Position numbers and translations under genes: made by a program. Under the pieces are notes generated by a model that had not been told where the DNA came from, did not search any database, and worked only from the letters and a program-made list of their open reading frames with translations. A stretch of 64,000 bases of DNA from assembly GCF_003335085.1 (NCBI RefSeq), contig NZ_QPEJ01000015.1:186001-250000 (forward strand), written 5' to 3'. This document shows positions 8,654 to 17,220 of the stretch, one piece after another. Within the stretch, counting starts at the first letter, position 1. Every line of letters starts with the position of its first letter. This stretch comes from Polaribacter sp. WD7 (GTDB lineage Bacteria > Bacteroidota > Bacteroidia > Flavobacteriales > Flavobacteriaceae).

Positions 8654-8683
8654 AAAAAAGAGGCACATTTGTACCTCTTTTTT
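8654..8683 (-). terminator. Terminator of rpsO
   Basis: A stem of 13 bp with one mismatch (8654-8666 / 8671-8683) is bordered by A and T runs and lies 12 nt after the rpsO stop. Confidence 0.8.
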
Positions 8684-8694
8684 AATAATCAGAA

Positions 8695-8964
8695 TTATTT
8701 TCTAATTCCTAATTCTTTGATTATTGCACGATATCTTGCAATATCTTTTTTCTTTAAATAGTCTAATAAACTTCTACGTTTACCTACTAATCTTACTAAA
8801 GAACGCTCTGTGTTAAAATCTTTACGATTTTGCTTTAGGTGCTCTGTTAAATGATTAATTCTGTGCGTAAATAACGCAATTTGACCTTCTGAAGTACCCG
8901 TATCATTTTTTCCTTTACCGTGTTTTTCGAAGATTCCTTCTTTAATTTCTTTTGTTAAGTACAT
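8695..8964 (-). CDS. rpsO: 30S ribosomal protein S15
   Basis: S15 is an 89-residue primary binding protein of 16S rRNA in the central domain of the small subunit. Recognisable parts are GTSEGQIALFTHRINHLTEHL and the block LVGKRRSLLDYLKKKD, followed by RYRAIIKELGIRK at the end. The length is normal for the family. It is transcribed from its own -7 box at 9020-9027, with a leader of about 50 nt that contains a hairpin. It is separated from pnp by a terminator. Confidence 0.97.
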   Translation of the reverse strand: MYLTKEIKEGIFEKHGKGKNDTGTSEGQIALFTHRINHLTEHLKQNRKDFNTERSLVRLVGKRRSLLDYLKKKDIARYRAIIKELGIRK

Positions 8965-8996
8965 GCCAATATTATTTAAATGATTTTTATGCGTAC

Positions 8997-9027
8997 CAAC
9001 GAGTTTTTCGTTGAGGCTGCAAATATA
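8997..9027 (-). promoter_or_regulatory. rpsO promoter box and leader hairpin
   Basis: The minus strand reads TATATTTG at 9027-9020, a full match to TAnnTTTG. The leader that follows holds a perfect 6-bp hairpin, CAACGA/TCGTTG (8997-9013). S15 controls its own synthesis through leader RNA structures in several phyla; whether this hairpin does so is not known. Confidence 0.5.
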
Positions 9028-9076
9028 GAATTATTTTTTATAATATAAAGCTGTAATTTCTTTCTTTTTAGAAAGT

Positions 9077-9122
9077 TATCGTAATAAAAAAGCTAGCAAT
9101 TGCTAGCTTTTTTATTACGATA
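9077..9122. terminator. 46-nt perfect palindrome, terminator overlapping the accD stop codon
   Basis: Both arms are 23 nt and pair perfectly around AATT, with GCTAGC at the core and A6/T6 tracts. The accD stop codon (9115-9117) lies inside the arm. The symmetry lets it serve either direction. Confidence 0.85.
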
Positions 9123-9987
9123 TTACCTCTTCTTTTCTTAAAGGCAGGTTTTGAATCAAATCGATATATAAATTTACTTGTTTCTTCAAGTCTTTTCGTT
9201 CATAAATTGCGTCTAAAAAACCATGTTCTAGCACAAATTCAGATTTTTGAAATCCTTCAGGTAATTCTTTACCAGTTGTATCTTTTACTACTCTTGGGCC
9301 TGCAAAGGCAATTAAAGCATTGGGCTCTGCAATATTAATATCTCCCAACATGGCATAAGAAGCTGTTGTACCGCCAGTAGTAGGATCTGTACATAATGAA
9401 ATATATGGAATTTTTGCATCTGCTAATTGTGCCAATTTTGCTGATGTTTTTACAAGCTGCATTAATGATAGTGAAGCTTCCATCATTCTTGCTCCACCAG
9501 ATTTTGAAATCATTAAAAAAGGAATTTTATTTTGGATGGAATAGTTAATTGCTCTTGCAATTTTTTCTCCAACTACAGAGCCCATAGATCCTCCAATAAA
9601 AGAAAAATCCATTGCGGCAATAACCAAATCTTTTCCTAAAGACTTACCAACTGCAGTTCTAACAGCATCTTTTAGTTTGGTTTTTTCTTGTGCTGCTTTA
9701 AGTCTATCTGGATACTTTTTGGTGTCTTCAAACTTTAAAGGGTCTTTTGAGGTTAGGTTTTTATCTAATTCTGTAAAGGTGTTATTATCAAAAAATAGCT
9801 CAAAATAATGTTTGCTTCCAATTCTAACATGATATCCATCCTCAGGACTTACATATAGGTTTCTTTTTAATTCTTCGGTGTCTATGATTTTGCCACTCGG
9901 AGTCTTATACCACAAACCTTTAGGAGTATCTTTTTTATCTTCTGTAGAGGTTTGTATACCTTTATCTGTTCTTTTAAACCAAGCCAT
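9115..9987 (-). CDS. accD: Acetyl-CoA carboxylase carboxyltransferase subunit beta, without zinc ribbon
   Basis: AccD pairs with AccA to move the carboxyl group from biotin to acetyl-CoA, making malonyl-CoA for fatty acid synthesis. The 290-residue product is clearly AccD: MAWFKR and [13 protein letters not shown] at the N-terminus, then [24 protein letters not shown] acyl-CoA binding sequence (here [19 protein letters not shown]), SGGARMMEA, and [11 protein letters not shown]. The four cysteines that make the N-terminal zinc ribbon in E. coli AccD are missing: the positions read TPSG and SPED, and the only Cys is in SLCTDP. This appears to be a lineage feature, not damage. The stop codon is inside the terminator palindrome at 9077-9122. 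Confidence 0.95.
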   Translation of the reverse strand: MAWFKRTDKGIQTSTEDKKDTPKGLWYKTPSGKIIDTEELKRNLYVSPEDGYHVRIGSKHYFELFFDNNTFTELDKNLTSKDPLKFEDTKKYPDRLKAAQEKTKLKDAVRTAVGKSLGKDLVIAAMDFSFIGGSMGSVVGEKIARAINYSIQNKIPFLMISKSGGARMMEASLSLMQLVKTSAKLAQLADAKIPYISLCTDPTTGGTTASYAMLGDINIAEPNALIAFAGPRVVKDTTGKELPEGFQKSEFVLEHGFLDAIYERKDLKKQVNLYIDLIQNLPLRKEEVIS

Positions 9988-10041
9988 AGTTGTTGTATTT
10001 ATAGATTGTTTTCTATTTTTTTTAACAAATAAATAGAATTA

Positions 10042-10049
10042 CAAATGTA
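10042..10049 (-). promoter_or_regulatory. -7 promoter box for accD
   Basis: TACATTTG on the minus strand matches TAnnTTTG and lies 54 nt before the accD start. No TTG is at the expected distance. Confidence 0.5.
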
Positions 10050-10098
10050 AAAGATTTTTCTTTAAACTCTTATTAAGATTAAAGTAATGTCGTAAAAA

Positions 10099-10125
10099 AA
10101 GCATTTTGAAAAAATCAAAATGCTT
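10099..10125 (-). terminator. Terminator of fba
   Basis: An 11-bp perfect stem (AAGCATTTTGA / TCAAAATGCTT, loop of five A) is followed on the minus strand by T-rich sequence, 23 nt beyond the fba stop. Confidence 0.8.
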
Positions 10126-10148
10126 ATAAAAATAAATTGTACTCGTGT

Positions 10149-11216
10149 TTATAAAGTATCTACATTGTTTAAGTCTGCAAAAGCTTGCTTTAAACGTGTT
10201 TTAAAAGTTTCTTCACCTAAACGTAACCATTTTCTAGGGTCATAATGTTTTTTATTAGGTTGGTCTGCACCATCAGGGTTTCCAATTTGAGTTGCTAAAT
10301 ACGCTGCTTTTTCTTGCATATAGTCTCTAATTCCTTCTGTAAATGCAAATTGTAAATCAGTATCAATATTCATTTTAATTACTCCATATCCAATTGCTTC
10401 TCTAATTTCTTCTAAAGTAGAACCAGAACCACCATGAAATACAAAGTCTATTGTATTGTGTGGTACATTGTATTTTTTAGAGATATATTCTTGTGAGTTT
10501 TTTAGAATTTTTGGAGTCAATTTTACATTTCCTGGTTTATAAACCCCGTGTACATTACCAAAAGCAGCAGCTATAGTAAACTGAGGAGAAATTTTTAATA
10601 ACTCTTCATAAGCGTAGGCAACTTCTTCTGGTTGCGTATATAGTTTAGAAGCGTCTACATCTGTATTGTCTACTCCATCTTCTTCACCACCAGTAATCCC
10701 TAGTTCAATCTCTAAAGTCATACCCATTTTGCTCATTCTAGCTAAGTATTCTTTACAGATTTCAATGTTTTCTTCTATAGATTCTTCAGATAAATCTATC
10801 ATATGAGAACTATATAAAGGTTTGCCTGTTTCTTCAAAATGTTTTTCAGAAGCGTCTAGCAAACCGTCAATCCATGGTAGTAATTTCTTAGCACAATGAT
10901 CTGTGTGTAAAATTACAGGAACACCGTAAGCTAAAGACAATTCGTGTACATGTTTTGCTCCTGCAATGGCACCAGCAATTGCAGATTGTTGCCCTTCATT
11001 AGATAATCCTTTTCCAGCATTAAATTGTGCACCACTATTAGAAAATTGAATGATTACTGGAGAATTTAAATCTCTAGCAGTTTCTAAAACTCCATTGATT
11101 GTATTAGAACCTACAACATTAATAGCAGGTAATGCAAATCCTTTTTCTTTAGCAAGATTAAAAATTGCTTGAACTTCTTTACCTGTTGCAACCCCTGGTT
11201 TTATATTATGACTCAT
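10149..11216 (-). CDS. fba: Fructose-bisphosphate aldolase, class II
   Basis: This zinc enzyme of glycolysis and gluconeogenesis cleaves fructose 1,6-bisphosphate to dihydroxyacetone phosphate and glyceraldehyde 3-phosphate. The product is 355 residues from ATG 11214-11216 (MSHNIKPGVATGKE). The metal-site motif HTDHCAKK is near residue 105, ELGITGGEEDGVDN is the second class II signature, and FHGGSGS precedes the phosphate-binding stretch. The length is that of the longer (class IIa) group, like E. coli FbaA. An in-frame ATG six codons upstream is possible, but the chosen start matches the family N-terminus. It has its own promoter box and terminator. Confidence 0.95.
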   Translation of the reverse strand: MSHNIKPGVATGKEVQAIFNLAKEKGFALPAINVVGSNTINGVLETARDLNSPVIIQFSNSGAQFNAGKGLSNEGQQSAIAGAIAGAKHVHELSLAYGVPVILHTDHCAKKLLPWIDGLLDASEKHFEETGKPLYSSHMIDLSEESIEENIEICKEYLARMSKMGMTLEIELGITGGEEDGVDNTDVDASKLYTQPEEVAYAYEELLKISPQFTIAAAFGNVHGVYKPGNVKLTPKILKNSQEYISKKYNVPHNTIDFVFHGGSGSTLEEIREAIGYGVIKMNIDTDLQFAFTEGIRDYMQEKAAYLATQIGNPDGADQPNKKHYDPRKWLRLGEETFKTRLKQAFADLNNVDTL

Positions 11217-11242
11217 ATTTATCTGGTTTATCAATTTATAAC

Positions 11243-11250
11243 CAAAAGTA
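11243..11250 (-). promoter_or_regulatory. -7 promoter box for fba
   Basis: TACTTTTG on the minus strand is a full match to TAnnTTTG, 26 nt before the start at 11216. Confidence 0.5.
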
Positions 11251-11310
11251 CTAAAATAACGACGATTATGCCTATAAAAAAACGAAAACGTTATAGGATT
11301 TATGTGAAAT

Positions 11311-13812
11311 TTAGAAAGGGTAGTTAATACCTATGTTTAAAACTGAGTTTGGAAAGTTAAAATTTCTAAGCCATTTACTACCCTCTAAATAAGGTTCATA
11401 GGTTTTAAAACCAACATCTAAACGAAGAATAAGAAAACTAAAGTCTAATCTAGCACCAAAACCGCTACCTACCGCAATATCTTGTAAAGAAGATAGATTA
11501 TTAAAGCGGGCTTCAGAATTTTCAAATTCAGTATTAGATATATCCCAAATGTTACCAGCATCAACAAAAAGAGCTCCTTTTAGTTTTCCAAAAACTGGAA
11601 AACGATATTCTGCACTGGTTAAAAATTTTAGACTTCCAATGTTAAATTCTAATCCGCTGTTTGTTCCTCCAGGACCCAGTTCATAAGTTTGCCACGCTCT
11701 AATATCATTAGAACCACCTGCAAAATAACTTTTTGTAAAGGGTATGTCTGAATTGTCATAAGGGATAATAGCACCTAAAAAAGTTCTAAAACCCAATACA
11801 GAGGTAGCGCCTATATCCCAAAATTGTTTGTATTCTATATCTGTTTTAAAATACTGAGCTAAAGGTATGTTTGCAAAGGTCTTTTTGTTGTTTTCATTTT
11901 CTTTATTTGATAAAAGGCCCAAGACGTTACCTGAGTTTGCCACACGAATTCTAAAAAAGGAAAATTTATTGTCTTTAAAATCTGTTTGACTATTATAGGT
12001 ATAGGTATATGCTAAAGTTGGAATTAAAAAATCTGATGTAATGATGTTGTACCTGTTTAAAATGTTTAAAGCAGTATTGTATTCTTCTGGATTAGATCTT
12101 AAAAAATTGGTATTATTGGCAACAATGTTCATAAAACGTAATGCATTACTTACTTGATTTTCTATATTGTCATTTAACGGAGCAAAAGAGGTTCCGTTTA
12201 CATTATCGTATACTTGAGCAACATTGTCTAAATTTCTAAATTCAGAACCATAAATATTAAAATAACTACTAACATTTAAGTTTTGAATATATTGTGTATT
12301 AAAAATTTCTAACTGAATTGTTTTTTTTGAATTAAACTGCCATTTGTAATCAGATAAAAAAGTAAACGTTTGTCTGTCTAATCCTATATTTCTTTGAAAA
12401 CTAGATCCTAAAGAAAATAGTGTTCTTGGAGACATTCTTTTAGGGACAAGCCTATTTAATCCAAAAGGTGCTAAAAACCTCGGTATTTCTAAAGAGGCAT
12501 CTGCACCAATTTCCCAACCTGGACCATTGTTTGATGTAAAGTAAGAGCCTAAAAAGGATAATTTTAACAATTCTGCTCCTCTAAATGTATTTCTATTGGT
12601 TATAGAAAATTTAGCGGAAGCACCTATTTCTCTTATATTAGAGTGAGTAAGTTCAGTTTCTAAACCCAAAGTATACTTTTCTATAGGAGCTAAAAAAACT
12701 TGCATTTTTAATTCATCATCCGTTCCGGGAATTAAGCTGAACTTAATGTTTGTAGATTTGAAATTTTTAAGACCTTTTAAATGATTTCTAGTTAAGTTTC
12801 TTAGAGTGTCTTTATAAATTTTATCAGGTTTTAAAAAGATAGACTTAGATAAAAATTTAGGATTGTACTTTACTTTATTATGAGCTATAAAATTTATTCC
12901 TTCATAATTTAAAGAGTCTAAAAAGGGTTCACCAATTTTGCTAAAAGCATAATCTGTAAAAACATCTACTTTAGATACTTTATGAACTTTAAAAGGAATA
13001 TTCTCATACCTACCTGTTTTTTCTACCAATCTATCACCAGATATTAAAAAATCTACATTGGTTTTGTAGTCTAATCTCGTAGAGTCTACATAAAAACCCA
13101 AAGCAGATTCAGAAAAATTATAAATTCCGTTATTTCTAAATAGTTTTACAACTCTTGCAGCCTCGTTTCTAAATGTGTTGTCATTATATTGATTGCCTGA
13201 AATAAGAAGCGACTCGGAACTTTCATTTTTGTAAATACTATCTAAAACGGCAGATTTTAGGTTAATATTTATAGTATCTAGTAGGGTAGGTTGCCCTGGT
13301 GATATGTGGTAAGCTACAGTAGCTTTTTTATTTTTATATTCATTTACAACAGTATCTACCTTAGCTTTAAAAAAACCTTGCGTTTTGTAATAAGCCCAAA
13401 GGTTATCTGCTGTTTGTTTAGCTTTTCTTTTATTTATGATTTCTGGTTCAGGATAATCTAAAAACCAATTGTTTACTCCAATAAACCATTTTGAGTATGC
13501 AATACTTTGTTTCTCTGAGAAAATGGTTTTTATAAAATTATATGATCTACGATTTTTTAATCCCCATTCAGAAGGTGTTTTTGGTTTGTTGTGGTTTCCT
13601 AAATTGTGCATATATAAACCAAAGGGTAAACCTAAAAAACGTGGGTTAGGTTTTTGTAGAATGTAATTTTCTAAATCACCACTTTTATCTTTTACACTAT
13701 CTACGTATATAAAATTATGTGTTAGCATATGCTCATCTTCAGCCACGTGCTTTGTAGAATTACAAGAAGCCAAAATAAGAAGTGTAAATAAATAAAAAGA
13801 AAGTTTTTTCAT
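11311..13812 (-). CDS. tamL: Translocation and assembly module lipoprotein TamL (BamA/TamA superfamily)
   Basis: This is an outer membrane protein of the Omp85 superfamily that helps insert or export envelope proteins. From ATG 13810-13812 it is 833 residues, beginning with a lipoprotein signal (MKKLSFYLFTLLILASC, lipid on Cys17). It has POTRA-like N-terminal repeats to about residue 370 and a C-terminal 16-strand barrel. Inside the barrel, SNDIRAW corresponds to the conserved (V/I)RG(F/Y) loop motif. The lipid anchor distinguishes Bacteroidota TamL from TamA. The frame stays open 22 codons further upstream, but there it begins at TTG and lacks a signal peptide, so I used the inner start. It is transcribed divergently from the rRNA methyltransferase; no tamB gene is in view. 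Confidence 0.88.
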   Translation of the reverse strand: MKKLSFYLFTLLILASCNSTKHVAEDEHMLTHNFIYVDSVKDKSGDLENYILQKPNPRFLGLPFGLYMHNLGNHNKPKTPSEWGLKNRRSYNFIKTIFSEKQSIAYSKWFIGVNNWFLDYPEPEIINKRKAKQTADNLWAYYKTQGFFKAKVDTVVNEYKNKKATVAYHISPGQPTLLDTININLKSAVLDSIYKNESSESLLISGNQYNDNTFRNEAARVVKLFRNNGIYNFSESALGFYVDSTRLDYKTNVDFLISGDRLVEKTGRYENIPFKVHKVSKVDVFTDYAFSKIGEPFLDSLNYEGINFIAHNKVKYNPKFLSKSIFLKPDKIYKDTLRNLTRNHLKGLKNFKSTNIKFSLIPGTDDELKMQVFLAPIEKYTLGLETELTHSNIREIGASAKFSITNRNTFRGAELLKLSFLGSYFTSNNGPGWEIGADASLEIPRFLAPFGLNRLVPKRMSPRTLFSLGSSFQRNIGLDRQTFTFLSDYKWQFNSKKTIQLEIFNTQYIQNLNVSSYFNIYGSEFRNLDNVAQVYDNVNGTSFAPLNDNIENQVSNALRFMNIVANNTNFLRSNPEEYNTALNILNRYNIITSDFLIPTLAYTYTYNSQTDFKDNKFSFFRIRVANSGNVLGLLSNKENENNKKTFANIPLAQYFKTDIEYKQFWDIGATSVLGFRTFLGAIIPYDNSDIPFTKSYFAGGSNDIRAWQTYELGPGGTNSGLEFNIGSLKFLTSAEYRFPVFGKLKGALFVDAGNIWDISNTEFENSEARFNNLSSLQDIAVGSGFGARLDFSFLILRLDVGFKTYEPYLEGSKWLRNFNFPNSVLNIGINYPF

Positions 13813-13835
13813 TAATTTAGCAATGCTGTCAGCCT

Positions 13836-13852
13836 CAAAAATAGTATTTTTC
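13836..13852. promoter_or_regulatory. Back-to-back -7 boxes for tamL and the RNA methyltransferase gene
   Basis: TATTTTTG on the minus strand (13843-13836, exact TAnnTTTG) and TATTTTTC on the plus strand (13845-13852, one mismatch) are mirror images around base 13844. The two divergent genes probably share this 17-nt core. Confidence 0.45.
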
Positions 13853-13881
13853 GGCGGTTTATTTCTAATTAGAATCAATTA

Positions 13882-14610
13882 ATGAATATCTCAAAAAATC
13901 AACTTAAATTAATAACAAGTTTATCACAAAAAAAGTATAGACAAAAGCATAAATTATTTATTGCTGAAGGTATAAAAGTTGTGCAAGAATTTTTGAATTC
14001 TAAATTTAAATTGGAAATGTTATTTTGTGTAGATTCTGTTTTGTTTGATGTTTCTGAAGAAAAAATGACAGTAATTTCTGAGGTTGAATTAAAAAAAATT
14101 AGTACACTAAAAAATCCTAATAAAGTCTTGGCGTTGTTTAAAATTCCAGAAGGACAGGAGTTTGTGAATAAAGGTTTTTGTGTTGCTTTAGACGGTGTAA
14201 ATGACCCCGGTAATTTAGGAACCATTATTAGATTATGTGATTGGTTTGGTGTTGAAGAGCTCATTTGTTCTAAAGACACTGTAGATTGTTATAACTCTAA
14301 AGTGGTACAAGCAAGTATGGGATCTTTGACTAGGATTGCAGTTCGATATTTAGATTTAGAAAATTTTATAAACAATAGCAAATTACCAGCATTTATAGCA
14401 GAGATGGATGGTGAAAATGTATATAAAACTACATTGCCAAAAGAGGCTATTTTGTTAATGGGTAATGAAGCGAACGGAGTTTCTGCAAAACTTAAAAACC
14501 TTATTGAAAATAGTATATCCATTCCAAGATTTGGAAAAAATCAAGCTACTGAAAGTTTAAATGTTGCTACTGCAACAGCAGTTTTACTAAGTGAATTTAG
14601 AAGAAATTAG
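13882..14610 (+). CDS. TrmH/SpoU-family RNA 2'-O-methyltransferase
   Basis: This 242-residue SAM-dependent enzyme of the SPOUT class is predicted to methylate a ribose in rRNA or tRNA. An N-terminal substrate-binding domain (about 1-95) precedes the knotted catalytic domain. That domain has all three SpoU motifs: DGVNDPGNLGTIIRLCDW near 100, LLMGNEANGVS near 195, and SLNVATATAVLLSEF near the end. The RNA target cannot be told from sequence; 23S rRNA is the usual one for this subfamily (RlmB or TsnR type). It is divergent from tamL with 69 bp between the starts. Confidence 0.9.
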   Translation: MNISKNQLKLITSLSQKKYRQKHKLFIAEGIKVVQEFLNSKFKLEMLFCVDSVLFDVSEEKMTVISEVELKKISTLKNPNKVLALFKIPEGQEFVNKGFCVALDGVNDPGNLGTIIRLCDWFGVEELICSKDTVDCYNSKVVQASMGSLTRIAVRYLDLENFINNSKLPAFIAEMDGENVYKTTLPKEAILLMGNEANGVSAKLKNLIENSISIPRFGKNQATESLNVATATAVLLSEFRRN

Positions 14611-14754
14611 TAAGTAAATATCTTAATTAACGTGAGTTTGATTTAAAATACAATGCTAAAAAAACTACTGAATTGTCTGGTTTTTAGGAGTGATATAGAT
14701 AAAAATTGAATTGAAATCAAGTTTTTATAGGCCGAATTCAAGTTAACTGATAAA

Positions 14755-15462
14755 TTACTCAAAAGCAAAACTTAGAAATACACCTCTAGTACCCATGAAA
14801 TTTATAGGAGCAGTCCATCTACTGTTAGGGTCATCATCATAAACAACTTCATTGTTTATCGCAAAAACACCTCTAATTGACGGTGAAAATTTAAAGAAGT
14901 ATAGGTAAATGTCAATTCCAATTCCAACTTCATACATAAAATTGTGAGTTTGCATTCTAAATTGTCCTGCAGAATTATCGTCTTGATTATCTTGATTGCT
15001 CGATAAATTGTAATCATAAGAAATACCACCTAAGATGTAAGGTCGTATGTTTCTATATCTATCTGTGCTAAATTTTAACAATAAAGGAACATGAAAATAG
15101 GTAGAGCTTACATCTCTAGCGCTATCTTGAGGTCTGGTGATTAAGTCGTTATTAAAAATTAACCTTTTAGAATTGGTCATTAAACCAGGTTCAAGACGTA
15201 AGTTTAGATTTTTATGCAGGCGCAAATCAGCAATTAAACCTACATTAAAACCCGCTTGAGGCTCAACAGAGATACTAGCATTTGGTACATTAGGGTTGTC
15301 TCTCAAACTAAACTTAAAATCATTTTGATTTAAGCCTAAGTAAAATCCGTAATGTACTTTCCTTTTATCAAAAGTTGGTAAATAATCAACATTTTTTCTT
15401 TGCGCAAAAAAAGTAGCCGTGGCAAAAAGAAAATAACCTACTATTAAAATTTTATTTTTCAT
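14755..15462 (-). CDS. porT: T9SS protein PorT (SprT)
   Basis: PorT is an outer-membrane-associated protein needed for type IX secretion of gingipains, adhesins and other cargo. The 235-residue product has a signal peptide (cleavage after FFAQ, about residue 21) and an eight-strand-barrel-like body ending in GVFLSFAFE. The location directly after ubiE (2-nt gap) is the standard flavobacterial context for porT and supports the name. Start is ATG 15460-15462. A generic outer-membrane-beta-barrel label would also fit the sequence alone. Confidence 0.85.
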   Translation of the reverse strand: MKNKILIVGYFLFATATFFAQRKNVDYLPTFDKRKVHYGFYLGLNQNDFKFSLRDNPNVPNASISVEPQAGFNVGLIADLRLHKNLNLRLEPGLMTNSKRLIFNNDLITRPQDSARDVSSTYFHVPLLLKFSTDRYRNIRPYILGGISYDYNLSSNQDNQDDNSAGQFRMQTHNFMYEVGIGIDIYLYFFKFSPSIRGVFAINNEVVYDDDPNSRWTAPINFMGTRGVFLSFAFE

Positions 15463-15464
15463 GT

Positions 15465-16193
15465 TTATTGACGTGCAGTGTAAATTGTAGCAACTCCAAA
15501 AGTTACAGGTTTATCATCTGTATTTGTAAACCCATTTTTTTGTAAAATATTGTTAAATGCTTCTCCAAAAGGAAAAGAATTTGCAGATTCTGACAAATAG
15601 GAATAAGCAACCTTGTCTTTTGAAAAAAGTTTTCCAATAATAGGTAAAATAAAATTAGTATAAAATTTATAACCTTGTTTAAAAGGAAATTTTGTTGGAT
15701 TTGAAGTTTCTAAGATAACCAAAACACCTGATGGTTTTAGTACTCTAGCTATTTCACGAATACCTTTGTCTAGGTTGGCAAAATTTCTGACACCAAAGGA
15801 AACAGTAATAGCATCAAAGGTGTTGTCTTGAAAAGGCATGTCTTCAGAATCTCCAACAACCATTTCTATCTTTTTAGCTAAATTAGCTTTAGCAATCTTT
15901 TGTTTACCTACTTCTAACATTCCTTCAGAAATGTCTAAACCTACAATCCTGTCAGGTTGTAAGTTTGCCATCATCAGCGCTAAATCTCCTGTTCCTGTTG
16001 CAATATCTAAAATTTGTTTTGGGTTGTCTTTACCTACAATTTTTACAACTTTTTTACGCCATTTTACATCAATTCCTAAAGAAATAACTCTGTTTAATCC
16101 ATCATAGTTTTTAGAAATGGTATTAAACATATGTGCCACTTGTTCTTTTTTTCCAAGTTCAGAGTTTTTATAAGGCTTGACGATTTTTGACAT
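15465..16193 (-). CDS. ubiE: Demethylmenaquinone methyltransferase
   Basis: This SAM-dependent C-methyltransferase catalyses the last step of menaquinone synthesis, in the cytoplasm or at the membrane. The product is 242 residues. The SAM-binding motif [14 protein letters not shown] is near residue 64, [15 protein letters not shown] is near 130, and [16 protein letters not shown] is near 150. All are typical of UbiE/MenG. Bacteroidota use menaquinone, so the MenG role is more likely than the ubiquinone one. It lies in one unit with porT (downstream) and probably the Nfu gene (10 nt upstream). Confidence 0.95.
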   Translation of the reverse strand: MSKIVKPYKNSELGKKEQVAHMFNTISKNYDGLNRVISLGIDVKWRKKVVKIVGKDNPKQILDIATGTGDLALMMANLQPDRIVGLDISEGMLEVGKQKIAKANLAKKIEMVVGDSEDMPFQDNTFDAITVSFGVRNFANLDKGIREIARVLKPSGVLVILETSNPTKFPFKQGYKFYTNFILPIIGKLFSKDKVAYSYLSESANSFPFGEAFNNILQKNGFTNTDDKPVTFGVATIYTARQ

Positions 16194-16202
16194 ATGATAT
16201 AT

Positions 16203-17114
16203 TTATCCGTTAAGGGCAACTACTTCATTAATTTGGTTAGGAAGCATTTCTTTTAGTAAGTTTTCTATTCCGTTTTTTAACGTTGCAGTAGAAGAAGGGC
16301 AACCACTACAAGCTCCCTGTAAAATAACACTAACTATTTTGTTTTTTTCATCATAAGAACGAAAAGCTATATTGCCTCCATCACCAGCTACAGCAGGTTT
16401 TATGTATTCGTCTAAAATGTCTACTATCTGTGCAGAAATACCTTCTAATTTTATTTCAGGTTGTGTTTCTTTTGTATCGGATACTTTTTCTGATGCTTCT
16501 GGTAGCTCTTCAATAATAATTTTTCCTTCAACAAGGTATTCTCTTATAAAAGATCTTACTTCTGCAAAAACTTCTTTCCATTCTACCATGTCATATTTTG
16601 TAATAGAGATATAATTATCAGAGATAAATACTTCTTTTACAAAAGGAAAATTAAAAATAGCTACCGCTAGAGGCGATGATGCATGTGCTTCATCTATGTT
16701 TTTATACTCTACGTCAGTCTGAGTTAGAGGTTTATTAGTGCCAAATTTCATTACTGAAGGGTTTGGAGTAGCCTCTGCATAAACTTCTATTGGTTCTTTT
16801 TTAGTGGCAACTGTATCCTCATGAACAACAATACCATTATCATTTAAATAACTTTGTAGTTGTTCTTTAATTTCATCTTGTACATCACCCCATTCTACAA
16901 TATCATAACGTTGTACAGCAATAAAATTTGCAGTTATAAATACCTTTTTGATAAAAGGAAGGTAAAATAATTGTTGTGCTAAAGGAGAGTTTTTAGCTTC
17001 ATCTATATTTGCATATTCATAACTACCACCATTTATAAGTATTTTACTACTGTTAAATTTAATAATGGTATTGTTGGTAGTTTCTTGAATTGTAATTTTT
17101 ACATCTTGCATCAT
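16203..17114 (-). CDS. Nfu-type iron-sulfur carrier with two N-terminal Nfu domains
   Basis: This protein is predicted to carry and deliver Fe-S clusters to apoproteins. The 303-residue product has two tandem Nfu N-terminal domains (about 5-95 and 110-195; the second contains NPSVMKFGTNKPL) and a C-terminal NifU domain (about 225-300). The NifU domain carries the cluster-binding CxxC in QGACSGCPSSTATLKNGIE. The duplicated N-terminal domain is a notable but known Bacteroidota arrangement. A promoter box lies at 17131-17138, and ubiE follows after 9 nt, so Nfu-ubiE-porT may be one operon. ATGATG at the start allows either codon. Confidence 0.9.
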   Translation of the reverse strand: MMQDVKITIQETTNNTIIKFNSSKILINGGSYEYANIDEAKNSPLAQQLFYLPFIKKVFITANFIAVQRYDIVEWGDVQDEIKEQLQSYLNDNGIVVHEDTVATKKEPIEVYAEATPNPSVMKFGTNKPLTQTDVEYKNIDEAHASSPLAVAIFNFPFVKEVFISDNYISITKYDMVEWKEVFAEVRSFIREYLVEGKIIIEELPEASEKVSDTKETQPEIKLEGISAQIVDILDEYIKPAVAGDGGNIAFRSYDEKNKIVSVILQGACSGCPSSTATLKNGIENLLKEMLPNQINEVVALNG

Positions 17115-17130
17115 TCTAAAAATTAAGTTG

Positions 17131-17138
17131 CAAAATTA
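17131..17138 (-). promoter_or_regulatory. -7 promoter box for the Nfu gene
   Basis: TAATTTTG on the minus strand matches TAnnTTTG, 17 nt before the start codon. Confidence 0.5.
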
Positions 17139-17220
17139 CGGCAAAAAAGGGAAACTTACCTCTTTTTAATTTGTTAAATAAATGATGTGTTGTACATAAA
17201 AACTATTCAAATTTAGAGCA

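Noticed and set aside
11271..11297. Inverted repeat CCTATAA/TTATAGG between fba and tamL as a tamL terminator
   Set aside because: The loop is 13 nt and there is no T-run after the stem on the minus strand.
13813..13878. A longer N-terminus for tamL
   Set aside because: The upstream extension begins at TTG, covers the promoter boxes and would hide the lipoprotein signal.
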